DNA from: Kribbella aluminosa
Lineage (GTDB): Bacteria; Actinomycetota; Actinomycetes; Propionibacteriales; Kribbellaceae
Assembly (NCBI RefSeq): GCF_017876295.1
Contig: NZ_JAGINT010000002.1
Coordinates: 434,001-498,000, forward strand
Direction of reading: 5' to 3'
Length of the DNA: 64,000 bases
Of the stretch, positions 40,562-50,000 are shown piece by piece. The position numbers were made by a program, and so were the translations under genes. Under the pieces are notes generated by a model, which was not told where the DNA came from, searched no databases, and saw nothing but the letters and a program-made list of their open reading frames with translations. Each line of letters starts with the position of its first letter. Within the stretch, counting starts at the first letter, position 1.

Positions 40562-41769
40562 TCGTCGAACGGACGTGGAAAGAGCGTGTAGATCCCGTAG
40601 CTCTGGGTTTCAGGGTTCCGCTTGAAAACGATCTTGATGTCGCCGCCCTCGAACGTCGGAATCCGCTCGACCTCCGGGGACGGGACATCCGAGACATCCG
40701 CTCCGGATCGCTTCGCCTCCAGCCACTCCTTACGCGCGACCTTGGCCTCCGGCCAGCCCTTCAGCGTAAAACCCGAACAGACCTCGTGCCCGTTCGGTCC
40801 TAGGAGTTCGACGATCGGCACCACGATGTCGCGAGGCTGCATGTTGTTGTCGAAAGGCTGGTCCAGGATCGCCCGTACCTTGGGGTGTTCGGACGCCATG
40901 ACGTAGATCGCCGCGAGAGCTGTCGCGTCGTTGACCCTGGTCGAGTCTTTCCCGCAGTAGTGCTGCTTCGAGTCATCGAGACCGTCGACGCCCGCCGCTC
41001 GCTGATCCGGGTCGGCCTGTGCCGGGTCTTCGTTGAACGCGACCCTGCGGGCCTGCAACTCGTCAGACCCCATCGCACCGTGCCTGATGTGACCGTGGCC
41101 TTTCGACTGGTCGATGGACGCGTAGACGCTCTGAACAATCGGTTCGCAGTTCGCCGCCGGGGCAAGCCAGGGTCTCGCCTCCTGACGTGCGGCGATGTAG
41201 GCGACCCCGTTCCGCTCGTCCTCGGCGCGGCGATCGCCCACTTCGGGCCGCCGATCGCTTGGCGCCGGCGTATCGGGTTTCGGAGGTCGTGGCATGGCTA
41301 GCCTCTCGGGGTCCCAATGATCGAAACGGCTTCTGACCGGTTCACCATCGATCTCGGCATCGAGAGCGAATCGACGGATCTGGCCGCTGTCGTCGCTGGA
41401 GGCGGGCTTGTCAGGAGACTCCTCGTCGTTCTGATCAGGACTGTCCGGCTCGTCCGAATCAGGTTGCGGCTCCGGCTCCTCCTGCGGCGAGTCGTTCGGT
41501 CGGCTCGGCGGTGCGTCGATTCCCCAGCCGTCCCGGGTGAAGATCGGGTCCCGGCGCATTTGTTCGCGGAGGCTTGCGGGTAGCCGGTCTGTGGCGTCGG
41601 CACTCGGCGTGATGGGTGAATCGGAGGTCGACTGCGGTACTTCGGCTTCGGGAGCGGGGTGGCTGTCGGAGACGTGAGCGGTTGGCTCTACAGACGCGGT
41701 GGGATCACTGGGTGCGTCTGCGGGCTGGTCCGGTTCGATGGGGTCGGGTTGGCGTCTGGGGCGGTCCAT
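40558..41769 (-). CDS. multidomain protein with disordered N-terminus and possible toxin-like C-terminus
   Basis: This 403-residue protein begins with about 185 residues of Pro/Asp/Ser/Glu-rich disordered sequence (EEPEPQPDSDEPDSPDQNDE). A compact C-terminal domain follows, with SKGHGHIRHGAMGSDELQAR, DSTRVNDATALAAIYVMA and a final strand pair GDIKIVFKRNPETQSYGIYT. The histidine pair (GHGHIRHG) and the end recall small RNase-type toxin domains of polymorphic toxins, but no family is proven. It starts by a TAATG overlap with the HerA-type ATPase and is followed by a small acidic gene that could encode immunity. Confidence 0.72.
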   Translation of the reverse strand: MDRPRRQPDPIEPDQPADAPSDPTASVEPTAHVSDSHPAPEAEVPQSTSDSPITPSADATDRLPASLREQMRRDPIFTRDGWGIDAPPSRPNDSPQEEPEPQPDSDEPDSPDQNDEESPDKPASSDDSGQIRRFALDAEIDGEPVRSRFDHWDPERLAMPRPPKPDTPAPSDRRPEVGDRRAEDERNGVAYIAARQEARPWLAPAANCEPIVQSVYASIDQSKGHGHIRHGAMGSDELQARRVAFNEDPAQADPDQRAAGVDGLDDSKQHYCGKDSTRVNDATALAAIYVMASEHPKVRAILDQPFDNNMQPRDIVVPIVELLGPNGHEVCSGFTLKGWPEAKVARKEWLEAKRSGADVSDVPSPEVERIPTFEGGDIKIVFKRNPETQSYGIYTLFPRPFDE

Positions 41770-44414
41770 TAGTCGGCCGTTGTTTCCAGGGTGCGGAAGA
41801 CGTGGCGGTGCCAGCCGCCGGGCACGATCAGGCCGCGGGTCGCGGTGACGAGTTGCAGGTACGGGGCGGTAGACCTGGACAGGGCGGCGGCGGTGCGGAG
41901 GAGCGTGCCGTCGCCGAACAGCAGCGTGGGTGAGACCTTGGCGGAGTGGCTCTTCAGGTAGCTGCCGATCTGTTCCTCGATCGTCGAGCCCCAGAGCTTC
42001 AGGCCGCGCATCGCCCATTCGGGGGTCGCAGGGTGCGGTGCATCGAAGGGGCCGGTGTACGTGCGCAGCGCATCCGCGACGTCGGCGAAGCGGAAGTCGC
42101 CGGCCTGCCACTCGATCTCTGTTGCCGGGCAGGCGAGTCGTCGGTGCCTCACAACGCCGAGGACGACCTGGGCCAGGTGGTCGACGAGGAGCGCCGGGAC
42201 GACGTCGCGCCCGAGCGCCTCCGAGCGCCCGAGTACGGCGGCTCCGACCGCCTCGGCAATCGCGCACTCCACGACCTGCGAGGGAACGTCGTCGAACGTC
42301 CAAGGAGCCGCCGGCACCGGTTTGGGAACAGCCGCAAGATGCGCCACTGTCAGCAGCTCCACCCACAGGACGAACCTCGGGTTCTCCTGCAGGAATCGCG
42401 CGGCGTCCGCGATGTCGCGAACCGTGCAGAGACGCCCACCGCAGCTCACTCCACAGGTCGAATTCCGGCGGCCGACGACCGCGACTGTCGGCGGTGAGGC
42501 TGCTCGTCGTTCGCGGGCTTCGCCGTGGGGAATGCGGAGTAGGACTGGGCGGTCCATGCCGTCGGTGAAGGCTGTGGCTTGGCCGGGTGGGAGGGAGACT
42601 ACGGCTCGGGATTGGGGGGCGGTGAGGTTCATGGTGGTGCCGACGGTTTCGCGGTCGTCGGCGGCGGGGAGGCGGTGCAGGATCTTGAGGGCCGAGTTCT
42701 TGACCACGTCGGGGATGACCTTGCTGGGGATCTGCTCGGCGATCACGATGCCTTCGCCGTACGCGCGGATTTCGGCGAGCAGGCCGGCGAACAGTTCGAC
42801 GGCGTGGCCGGCGGTGCCGCCAGAGTCGCCAGTGGTTGCCTTGAGCAACCGGTGGGCCTCTTCGACGACGGTGACGTGGTGCAGGCCGGAGGCCGCGGTG
42901 CGGTGTACGCGGAGGTGTTCGATGAGGCGGATGAGGACGACGCCCATGCAGAACGCCTTGTCCTGGTCGTCGCCGACGTCTTCGAGTTCCAGTACGACGT
43001 TGCGCCGCAGCAGGTCCGCGACGTCGAGCGGATGGCCGCCGCCGAGGAAGCGGCCGGGGGTGCCGAGGAGTAGCGAGGTCAGCCGGACGTCGACGAAACC
43101 GCGTACGTCGGCGGCGAGCTCGGCGCCGTACCCGATGTCGTCGACGACCGCGCGTGCCGTGGTCTGCAGGTCCGCGAGGGTCGGGTACTGCGTGGCGCCG
43201 CGGCTGAGCGCGAGATCCCAGCCGTACGACGTGTAGCACCGGGTCAAGGCCTGGCTCAGCACCTGTGGAAAAGGTTCGTGTGCCTCGAAGGCGGCGAGGA
43301 ACAACGCGCGGACCAGATCGAGGTGTGTCTGCAGCGGGAAGCCGGCTTCGGGTTCGAGGGGGTTGAGACTCAGCGGTACGGCGTCCGGGTCGCCGAGGCG
43401 GATCACCGCGACGGAGGAGTCGGCGCCGAGCCGCCCGGCCATCCCGGCGTACTCCGCCTTCGCCGGCTCGATCACCAGCCACGGGACGGAGGCCGCGCTG
43501 AGCCCTTCGAGGAGGTGCCGGATCGTCTGCGACTTGCCCGAACCGGTCGCGCCGGCGACGAACGTGTGCCGGTTGAGCGTGTCCCGCGAGACCGTCATCG
43601 GCGCGACCGCCCGGCCCGCGGTGTCGATCACGTCGCCGAGCGGGATCCCGTCCGCCGGCGTCTCCGGCGTCAGGTCGAACCGCACCTGCTCGACCGCCCG
43701 TACACCAGCAATCTCCCGCACCGGCGGCCGCGCAACCGCCGCCAGCAACTCCCCGGTCGCCTCGAACCCCTCCGAAGCATCGTGGACCATCAGCGTGTAC
43801 GGCGTCTCGTGGAGGTCGGCGGTGCTCGACAAGGCGTAGGCGACCATCCGGGCGGTGGACTCGTCCCCGGCGCCGACGTGGATGCGCACTGACCACAGGC
43901 CGCCCTGGGCCGCGGAGAAGTCGCGGTAGCGCGCGCGATTCCGCTCCAGCTCCAACGCGTCGCGGCCGGAGATCTTCTCGCGGTCCAGCCCGATCGTCAT
44001 TCGCAGATGCAGATCGTCGAGCAGTTCGCCTCGATCCGCGATCGGCACCGCCTCGACGAGCCACGCGAACGGCGGCAACGTCTCCACCAGATCTTCGAGC
44101 AGGCCGGTCGGCTCCACCTCGGCCTCAGGCAGCGCAGTGAGTACGTCGTGTACGCCGTCGACGCTCACCCAGCACGGGAAGTCGACCGCGTCGGCGGCCA
44201 CCACCCGCGCCCCGACCGGGCACACCTCGGCCCGCACCTCGATCGGCCCGCCCGCGACGGTACGTGTCCAGCAGAACCCGAACGGCCCACCGGCCGCGGC
44301 CTGCAAGGTCAGCCCAGGCAGCAGCCCGCGCCGCAAGGCAGTCAGCCGCTGCGCCACCTCCGCATCCGGCCCGCCGACGAGCGGCACCTCGGTGATCCGC
44401 AACCGCGGGATCAC
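41769..44414 (-). CDS. HerA/FtsK-superfamily ATPase
   Basis: This 881-residue protein has an N-terminal region of about 280 residues (unknown fold), then the HerA-type motor: Walker A FVAGATGSGKSQT (K294), EPAKAEYAGMAGRLG, Walker B HHVTVVEEAHRLL (about 512-524), and the later IVIAEQIPSKVIPDVVKNSA and HRLPAADDRETVG. HerA-type ATPases form hexameric pumps for DNA or, in some cases, proteins. NurA nuclease, the usual partner in DNA-end processing, is absent. GTG 44414 overlaps the upstream stop (GTGA), and the stop overlaps the next start (TAATG). A longer open frame upstream is antisense noise. Confidence 0.9.
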   Translation of the reverse strand: MIPRLRITEVPLVGGPDAEVAQRLTALRRGLLPGLTLQAAAGGPFGFCWTRTVAGGPIEVRAEVCPVGARVVAADAVDFPCWVSVDGVHDVLTALPEAEVEPTGLLEDLVETLPPFAWLVEAVPIADRGELLDDLHLRMTIGLDREKISGRDALELERNRARYRDFSAAQGGLWSVRIHVGAGDESTARMVAYALSSTADLHETPYTLMVHDASEGFEATGELLAAVARPPVREIAGVRAVEQVRFDLTPETPADGIPLGDVIDTAGRAVAPMTVSRDTLNRHTFVAGATGSGKSQTIRHLLEGLSAASVPWLVIEPAKAEYAGMAGRLGADSSVAVIRLGDPDAVPLSLNPLEPEAGFPLQTHLDLVRALFLAAFEAHEPFPQVLSQALTRCYTSYGWDLALSRGATQYPTLADLQTTARAVVDDIGYGAELAADVRGFVDVRLTSLLLGTPGRFLGGGHPLDVADLLRRNVVLELEDVGDDQDKAFCMGVVLIRLIEHLRVHRTAASGLHHVTVVEEAHRLLKATTGDSGGTAGHAVELFAGLLAEIRAYGEGIVIAEQIPSKVIPDVVKNSALKILHRLPAADDRETVGTTMNLTAPQSRAVVSLPPGQATAFTDGMDRPVLLRIPHGEARERRAASPPTVAVVGRRNSTCGVSCGGRLCTVRDIADAARFLQENPRFVLWVELLTVAHLAAVPKPVPAAPWTFDDVPSQVVECAIAEAVGAAVLGRSEALGRDVVPALLVDHLAQVVLGVVRHRRLACPATEIEWQAGDFRFADVADALRTYTGPFDAPHPATPEWAMRGLKLWGSTIEEQIGSYLKSHSAKVSPTLLFGDGTLLRTAAALSRSTAPYLQLVTATRGLIVPGGWHRHVFRTLETTAD

Positions 44415-46225
44415 GAAGCACCCAGCCGGGGATCGCAGTCGCCCAGGCGCGGGCTCGCCGGGTCGAGCGGGTCGACCATCACGAACGCGGTCGGTGACAA
44501 GCCCTGCAGCACGGTCGGCTCCATCGCGTACTCGTACGTGCGCTGGTACCCGATCGACGTACTCTCCGTGGTCCCGTCCGACGTCGAGCTCGAGGTCGAC
44601 TCCGACCACGACGTACCACCGGTGGTCGACGACGAGGACTGCTCGCCACTCGTCTTGGACCCGGACCGGTGCCGTCGGCTGAACAGCAACCCGAACGTCG
44701 CCTGCCGACTGTCCGACGTCTGTACGCCGCTCGAGTCGCTCGTCGACGCGCTGTTGCCGCGCGTGGTGCTGTCGGACGTGGAGGTGGACGTGTTGGTCCC
44801 GTGCGAGTACGTGAACTGGCTCGCCACCAGCCGGTGCTGCCGCCCGATGAACGTCGCGGCCTGCTCGGCCTCCTTCGCGTTGCCGAGCCGCATGAACAGT
44901 ACGGCGTCCCCGCCGCCGAGGACCTCCACCGCGCTGTCCCGCAGATGCGCGAACAGCAGCACGAGCCGGAGCCCATTGCGCCGGCAGATGCTGTCGAACC
45001 GCTCGAGCTCCGGCCGCGCAAAGGCGTCCGCTCCCGCGATCACGACGATCCGCTCGCCCCGCCCGGACAGCTCGCCGCGCTGAATCCGGACCATCGTGAT
45101 CTGGAACGTGAGGTGCCTGAGCAACGATGCCGTCAGCTCGGACTCGCGATGCGACAGCTCGAACACCCGCAGCGAGACCTCTTCGCCGTCCCACCCGTCC
45201 ATCGCCGCGTCGCCGGTAACAGCGGCCAGCCGCTGCACCCCGGCCGCCAGCCGGAACAGCCGCGCCTCGGCCGAACGCCTGGCCGACTCGCTGAGTAGAT
45301 CGGTAAGCGTCGCGTACTCGGACCGGGTCAACAGACCACGCTGATCCGGCGTCAGCTGCCGCAGCAGTACCTGGAACGCCAGGTGCAGCCTCTTGAACGT
45401 GACCGGCGCATCCTGAAGGCACTCGGCCACCTGCTGCACCAGGGTCGCGTCAACACCACGGGACTCGCTCTGCTCAGGCTCTGCCGCACGGAGCGCTTCA
45501 GCCACGACCACACCGACCTCGTCAGCGCTCAGCTCAGCCAACGGGTTCACCGAGCGTTCCGGTACGACGGACGCCCGGATCGGCGCACCATGTTCCTCGG
45601 CCAGCTGACGCAGCGGCTCGACCACGGTGTCCTGCGTGAGGTCAAGAACGACCAGCCGTCCGCCCGCGCTCATCAGCGACGTACCCATCGCCAGTAGCGC
45701 AGCACGCCAGCCCGCAGCGGTACCGCCGTACAGGTCGACCCGCTCCTTCGTCACCGGACCCACCGGAACCCACGGCCGTACTGCGTCGACCGTGAGCGAC
45801 CTGGTGCGCTCCCGCTCGCTCAGGTCCTGCTGCCAGGCCTGCACGTCCCGCTCGAACCCGGCCATCGTGCTGACGCAGTCCGCCAGCCACAGCTGATGTT
45901 CCTTCACGGTTGCCCGCCGCAACAGCTCAGGCCGCCCCCAGCACAGCCACGCGACACCCAACGCCACCAACGCAGGTATCAACGCCAGCAACGGCTGGAC
46001 CACGACAGCAACCACAGCCGTCGCCACGGCAGCACCAGCCACCACCCACACCAGCACCGGGCGCAGCCGCTCAGCAGTAGCGCGTTTGCTCTCCAGCGCG
46101 GCCAGGGCCGTCGGCGGCGGTACTGCGGGAACCGGAGGGTCGTGCTGCTCGACCACCACGACCTCACGCCCGCGGTACTCCCAGCCCCACTGCACGGCTT
46201 CACGGGTCGCAACAGCCTCAGCCAT
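44411..46225 (-). CDS. two-helix membrane protein of the HerA operon
   Basis: This 604-residue protein has two adjacent membrane helices at about 53-95 (LVWVVAGAAVATAVVAVVVQ, LLALIPALVALGVAWLCW), then a large cytoplasmic part with nucleotide-fold-like strands (SAGGRLVVLDLTQDT; RIVVIAGADAFARPELER; RLVLLFAHLRDSAVEVLGGG). It also has a Ser/Thr-rich stretch of about 80 residues (TNTSTSTSDSTTRGNSASTS). No intact P-loop is seen. It could be the membrane platform that receives the HerA-type motor, as in TraD- or FtsK-like machines, but that is inference. It overlaps both neighbours (8 and 4 bp). Confidence 0.8.
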   Translation of the reverse strand: MAEAVATREAVQWGWEYRGREVVVVEQHDPPVPAVPPPTALAALESKRATAERLRPVLVWVVAGAAVATAVVAVVVQPLLALIPALVALGVAWLCWGRPELLRRATVKEHQLWLADCVSTMAGFERDVQAWQQDLSERERTRSLTVDAVRPWVPVGPVTKERVDLYGGTAAGWRAALLAMGTSLMSAGGRLVVLDLTQDTVVEPLRQLAEEHGAPIRASVVPERSVNPLAELSADEVGVVVAEALRAAEPEQSESRGVDATLVQQVAECLQDAPVTFKRLHLAFQVLLRQLTPDQRGLLTRSEYATLTDLLSESARRSAEARLFRLAAGVQRLAAVTGDAAMDGWDGEEVSLRVFELSHRESELTASLLRHLTFQITMVRIQRGELSGRGERIVVIAGADAFARPELERFDSICRRNGLRLVLLFAHLRDSAVEVLGGGDAVLFMRLGNAKEAEQAATFIGRQHRLVASQFTYSHGTNTSTSTSDSTTRGNSASTSDSSGVQTSDSRQATFGLLFSRRHRSGSKTSGEQSSSSTTGGTSWSESTSSSTSDGTTESTSIGYQRTYEYAMEPTVLQGLSPTAFVMVDPLDPASPRLGDCDPRLGAS

Positions 46226-46832
46226 GCGTGACACCCCCCAACCGCTCCAGCACCACACCGCGTGCCAACTCTGCGAGCGCCGTCTCCGCCTCCTTGACCG
46301 TCGCCGTGGCGCGACTGACCGTGGTGTCCCGTTCCCGGTCGTCTGCTGTCGTGAACCGGCGCCGGCAGCCCGCGCAGTGCGTCGCGGACGTGTCTGACCA
46401 GGAACCGCAGTACGAGCAGCGGCGTGCCTGGAGCACGCGCTCGGCTGTGGACAACCGCTGACGCTCCAGGAGCGCCCGCTGCCAGCGGAGCTGCGCCTGG
46501 GGCAGGTACTCGACCAGTTGCCGGTCGGTGAAGCTCCTGCCACCACCTGCCAGCACGGCTGCGGTCAGGCGCGCGGCAGCGTCCCGATGCACCGCGGACG
46601 GCCTTCCGATCGGGCCGACGGTCACCAGCAGCGGGAACCACCCGAGCGTCTGCACTCGAAGCGCTGCATGACCCTTCGTCCAGCGCAGCGACATGGTGGA
46701 GTTCTCGTCCGGATCGGCGACCCAGCCGGCCGGGCGCAGCGCCACCTCGAACAGCGCCCGCTGCGGATCGTCCAGCGAGGCGTGCGGCAGCAGCAGGTGC
46801 GTGTACTGCCGGCGCACGAGCTTCACGGCCAC
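46218..46832 (-). CDS. zinc-ribbon protein, first gene of the HerA operon
   Basis: This 204-residue protein ends with a treble-clef/zinc-ribbon type motif CSYCGSWSDTSATHCAGCRR (two CxxC pairs) followed by a charged helix. The N-terminal 120 residues (KLVRRQYTHLLLPHASLDDP; TMSLRWTKGHAALRVQTLG) are unrecognised. The GTG at 46832 has a GGGGAGG site at a six-base distance, better than upstream starts that would cross the palindrome at 46875-46890. It overlaps the membrane protein gene by 8 bp and starts the leftward operon. Confidence 0.78.
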   Translation of the reverse strand: MAVKLVRRQYTHLLLPHASLDDPQRALFEVALRPAGWVADPDENSTMSLRWTKGHAALRVQTLGWFPLLVTVGPIGRPSAVHRDAAARLTAAVLAGGGRSFTDRQLVEYLPQAQLRWQRALLERQRLSTAERVLQARRCSYCGSWSDTSATHCAGCRRRFTTADDRERDTTVSRATATVKEAETALAELARGVVLERLGGVTHG

Positions 46833-46874
46833 GCGATCCTCCCCAGAACGTGCGGTCTCCGCCGGACCGCGCAA

Positions 46875-46890
46875 GGTAACTGTAGTTACC
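46875..46890. promoter_or_regulatory. palindrome GGTAACT-GT-AGTTACC upstream of the HerA operon
   Basis: Perfect 7-bp arms around two bases lie 43 bp before the first gene. On the minus strand they contain TACAGT, a possible -10 hexamer, so a bound protein would block the promoter. No regulator is encoded nearby. Confidence 0.55.
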
Positions 46891-47096
46891 GGCTGTGCCT
46901 GTCGCAGCACGATCGCGTTGCCACTTGTGGAAAACTCACGCGTCAAGGCGGACCGACTGCGACGAGGCCTTGACCGCGAGTGATCGGCGGGAGACGATTC
47001 CGGCCGGGCGTGGGCTGACAACCTTGTCATCGGGGCCGCGTACCCACACCGGCGGACGGGGGTTGTCGCGCCGGACGTTCGTGCAGAGGAGCGTGG

Positions 47097-50000
47097 ATGA
47101 ATCTCCGCCGCCCACTGGGGCTCGTCACGTCGCTCGGACTCGTTGTGACAATGTCAGTTGCCATGACGCCAGCAAATGCCGCATCTCCCTCGGTCTCGGA
47201 TCAGCCTGTGGTGAGCGGCTCGTCGTACTTCACCTCGTTCGAGCCTGGGCAACCACAGCCCGGCTACACCGACGCCGTCGAGACCGGCCCGGACGGGAAA
47301 CCGCGCACCGACGGTGTCCGCGGGCCGACGCCGACGGGGGTCGGCGGCAGCGAGATGGACAAGGTCACCAAGGTGACCGCGAGCGGTGAGAACACCGGCG
47401 GTGGCGAGATCGCCACCAACGCCGCCGACGGCGACAAGTTCACCAAGTGGCTGGTGTTCGCGCCGACCGGCTGGCTGGTCTACCAGACCTCGGCGCCGGT
47501 GGTGATCAAGAAGTACGCGCTGACCTCGGCGAACGACGCCGACGGCCGCGACCCGAAGAACTGGACGGTGTCCGGTTCGAACGACGGCACCACCTGGACC
47601 ACCCTGGACACCCAGACGAACCAGAATTTCGAGAACCGGTTCCAGACCAAGGAGTACAGCTTCGCCAACGACACGGCGTACACGTACTTCAAGTTCGACG
47701 TCACGCTGAACCACGGCGAGAACATCGTCCAGCTCGCCGACTGGTACCTCTCGAACGGCGACCCGCTGCCGCCGCCCGGCCCGGTCGCGGAATCGCGGCT
47801 CGACTCCGGCCCGACGAGCGCGTACAACGCCCGCGCCCGCGTCGGCTTCACCGGGGTGAAGTCCTTCCGGTACGCCGGTCACCAGGACGCGACGGGCCGC
47901 GGCTTCACGTGGAACAAGATCTCCGACGTCGACCTCAAGGTCGGCAAGGACACCCGGCTGTCGTACAAGATCTTCCCCGAGCACGTCGAGGGCGACCTCA
48001 GCTACCCGAGTACGTACGCCGCTCTGGACCTGGCGTTCGACGACGGCACGTACCTGAGCGACCTGAAGGCGAAGGACCATCACGGGTTCGAGCTGAGCCC
48101 GCGCGGCCAGGGCGACTCGAAGGCGCTGTACACGAACCAGTGGAACAACGTCGAGGCCGATCTCGGCACGGTTGCCGCCGGCAAGACGATCAAGCGGATC
48201 CTGATCGGCTACGACAAGCCGTCCGGGCCGGCCGACTTCCGCGGCTGGGTCGACGACGTCCGGATCGCCGCCGCGATCAACCCGGACCGCGCGGCCCAGA
48301 AGACCGCGGCCAAGCACCCGTCGGACCTCGCGCTCACCACCCGCGGTTCGAACGCCACCGGCGGCTTCTCGCGGGGCAACAACTTCCCGGCGACCGCCGT
48401 ACCGCACGGCTTCAACTTCTGGACCCCGGTCACGAACGCCGGCTCCACGTCCTGGCTGTACGACTACGCCAAGGGCAACAACGAGGCCAACAAGCCGACC
48501 ATGCAGGCGTTGTCGATCAGCCACGAGCCGAGTCCGTGGATGGGTGACCGGCAGACCTTCCAGGTGATGCCGTCGACGGCCGACACGCCGACCGCGGATC
48601 GCAAGGCCCGAGCCTGGTCGTTCAGTCACGACAACGAGATCGCCCGTCCGTACTACTACGGCGTCACGTTCGACAACGGCAACGCGGCCGAGATCGCGCC
48701 GACCGACCACGCCGCGATGCTGCGCTTCAGCTTCCCGGCCGGCAAGGCATCGCTGGTCTTCGACAACGTCAGCAACAGCGGCGGCCTGACCCTCGACCCG
48801 GCGACCGGTGTGGTCACGGGATACTCCGACATCAGGAGCGGGTTGTCCACAGGCGCCGGCCGGCTGTTCGTGTACGGCGTGGTGGACCAGAAGGTACTTG
48901 CCTCCGGCAAGCTGTCCAACGGTGGCGGTGCAAACGTCGGTGGCTACTTCATGTTCGACGCGAAGACCACCCAGGTGCAGCTCCGGATCGCGACCTCGCT
49001 GATCGGCACCGAGCAGGCTCGTAAGAACCTCGAGCTGGAGCTCCCGGCGGGCTCGAAGTTCAGCAAGGTCAAGGACGCCGCGCAGGAGGAGTGGGACAAG
49101 AAGCTCAGCACGATCGAGGTCGAAGGCGCCACGGCCGACCAGCTGACCTCGCTGTACTCGAACCTCTACCGCCTGTTCCTCTACCCGAACAACGGCTCCG
49201 AGAACACCGGCACAGCGGCGAAGCCGGTGATCAGCTACGCGTCGCCGACCTCCCCGAAGGTGGGGACGGACACCCCGACCACGACCGGCTCGAAGATCGT
49301 GGCCGGCCAGACGTACGTGAACAACGGCTTCTGGGACACCTACCGCACGGTGTGGCCGGCGTACTCGCTGTTCTCCCAGGACGACGCGGCCGCGCTGGTC
49401 AACGGGTTCGTCCAGCAGTACAAGGACGGCGGCTGGATCTCCCGCTGGTCCTCCCCCGGCTACGCGAACCTGATGGTCGGTACGTCGTCCGACGTCGCCT
49501 TCGCCGACGCGTACCTCAAGGGGATCAAGGGCATCGACGTCCAGGCGATGTACGACGCCGCCGTCAAGAACGCGTCCGTCGTACCGCCGTCGCAGAACGT
49601 AGGCCGCAAGGGCATGGACCTGTCCACGTTCAACGGCTACACCGCCAACACCACGGGTGAAGGCTTCAGCTGGTCGATGGACGGCTACATCAACGACTTC
49701 GGGATCGCGAACCTGTCGAAGGCGTTGTACGACAAGGCGAAGAAGAACGACCCGCGCAAGCAGGAGTACCTGGACAACTACAAGTACTTCCTGAACCGGG
49801 CCCGCAACTACGTCACGCTGTTCGACCCGGCGGTCGGGTTCTTCCAGGGCAAGGACCCGAGCGGCGTCTGGGGCAACTCGCCCAGCACGTTCGACCCGCG
49901 CGACTGGGGTCACGACTACACCGAGACGAACGCGTGGAACATGGCGTTCTCGACACCGCAGGACGGGGCCGGGCTGGCCGCGATCTACGGCGGGCGGGAC

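Noticed and set aside
40558..44064. Very long open frame on the minus strand (1168 codons) covering the effector-like gene and part of the HerA gene
   Set aside because: Only the part from 41769 down has a sensible protein; the upstream half is the HerA gene read in another frame, with Arg/Pro-rich shadow composition.
41769..45422. HerA-type ATPase extended to 1217 residues
   Set aside because: The extension lies within the membrane-protein gene in another frame; GTG at 44414 overlaps that gene's stop as expected for coupling.
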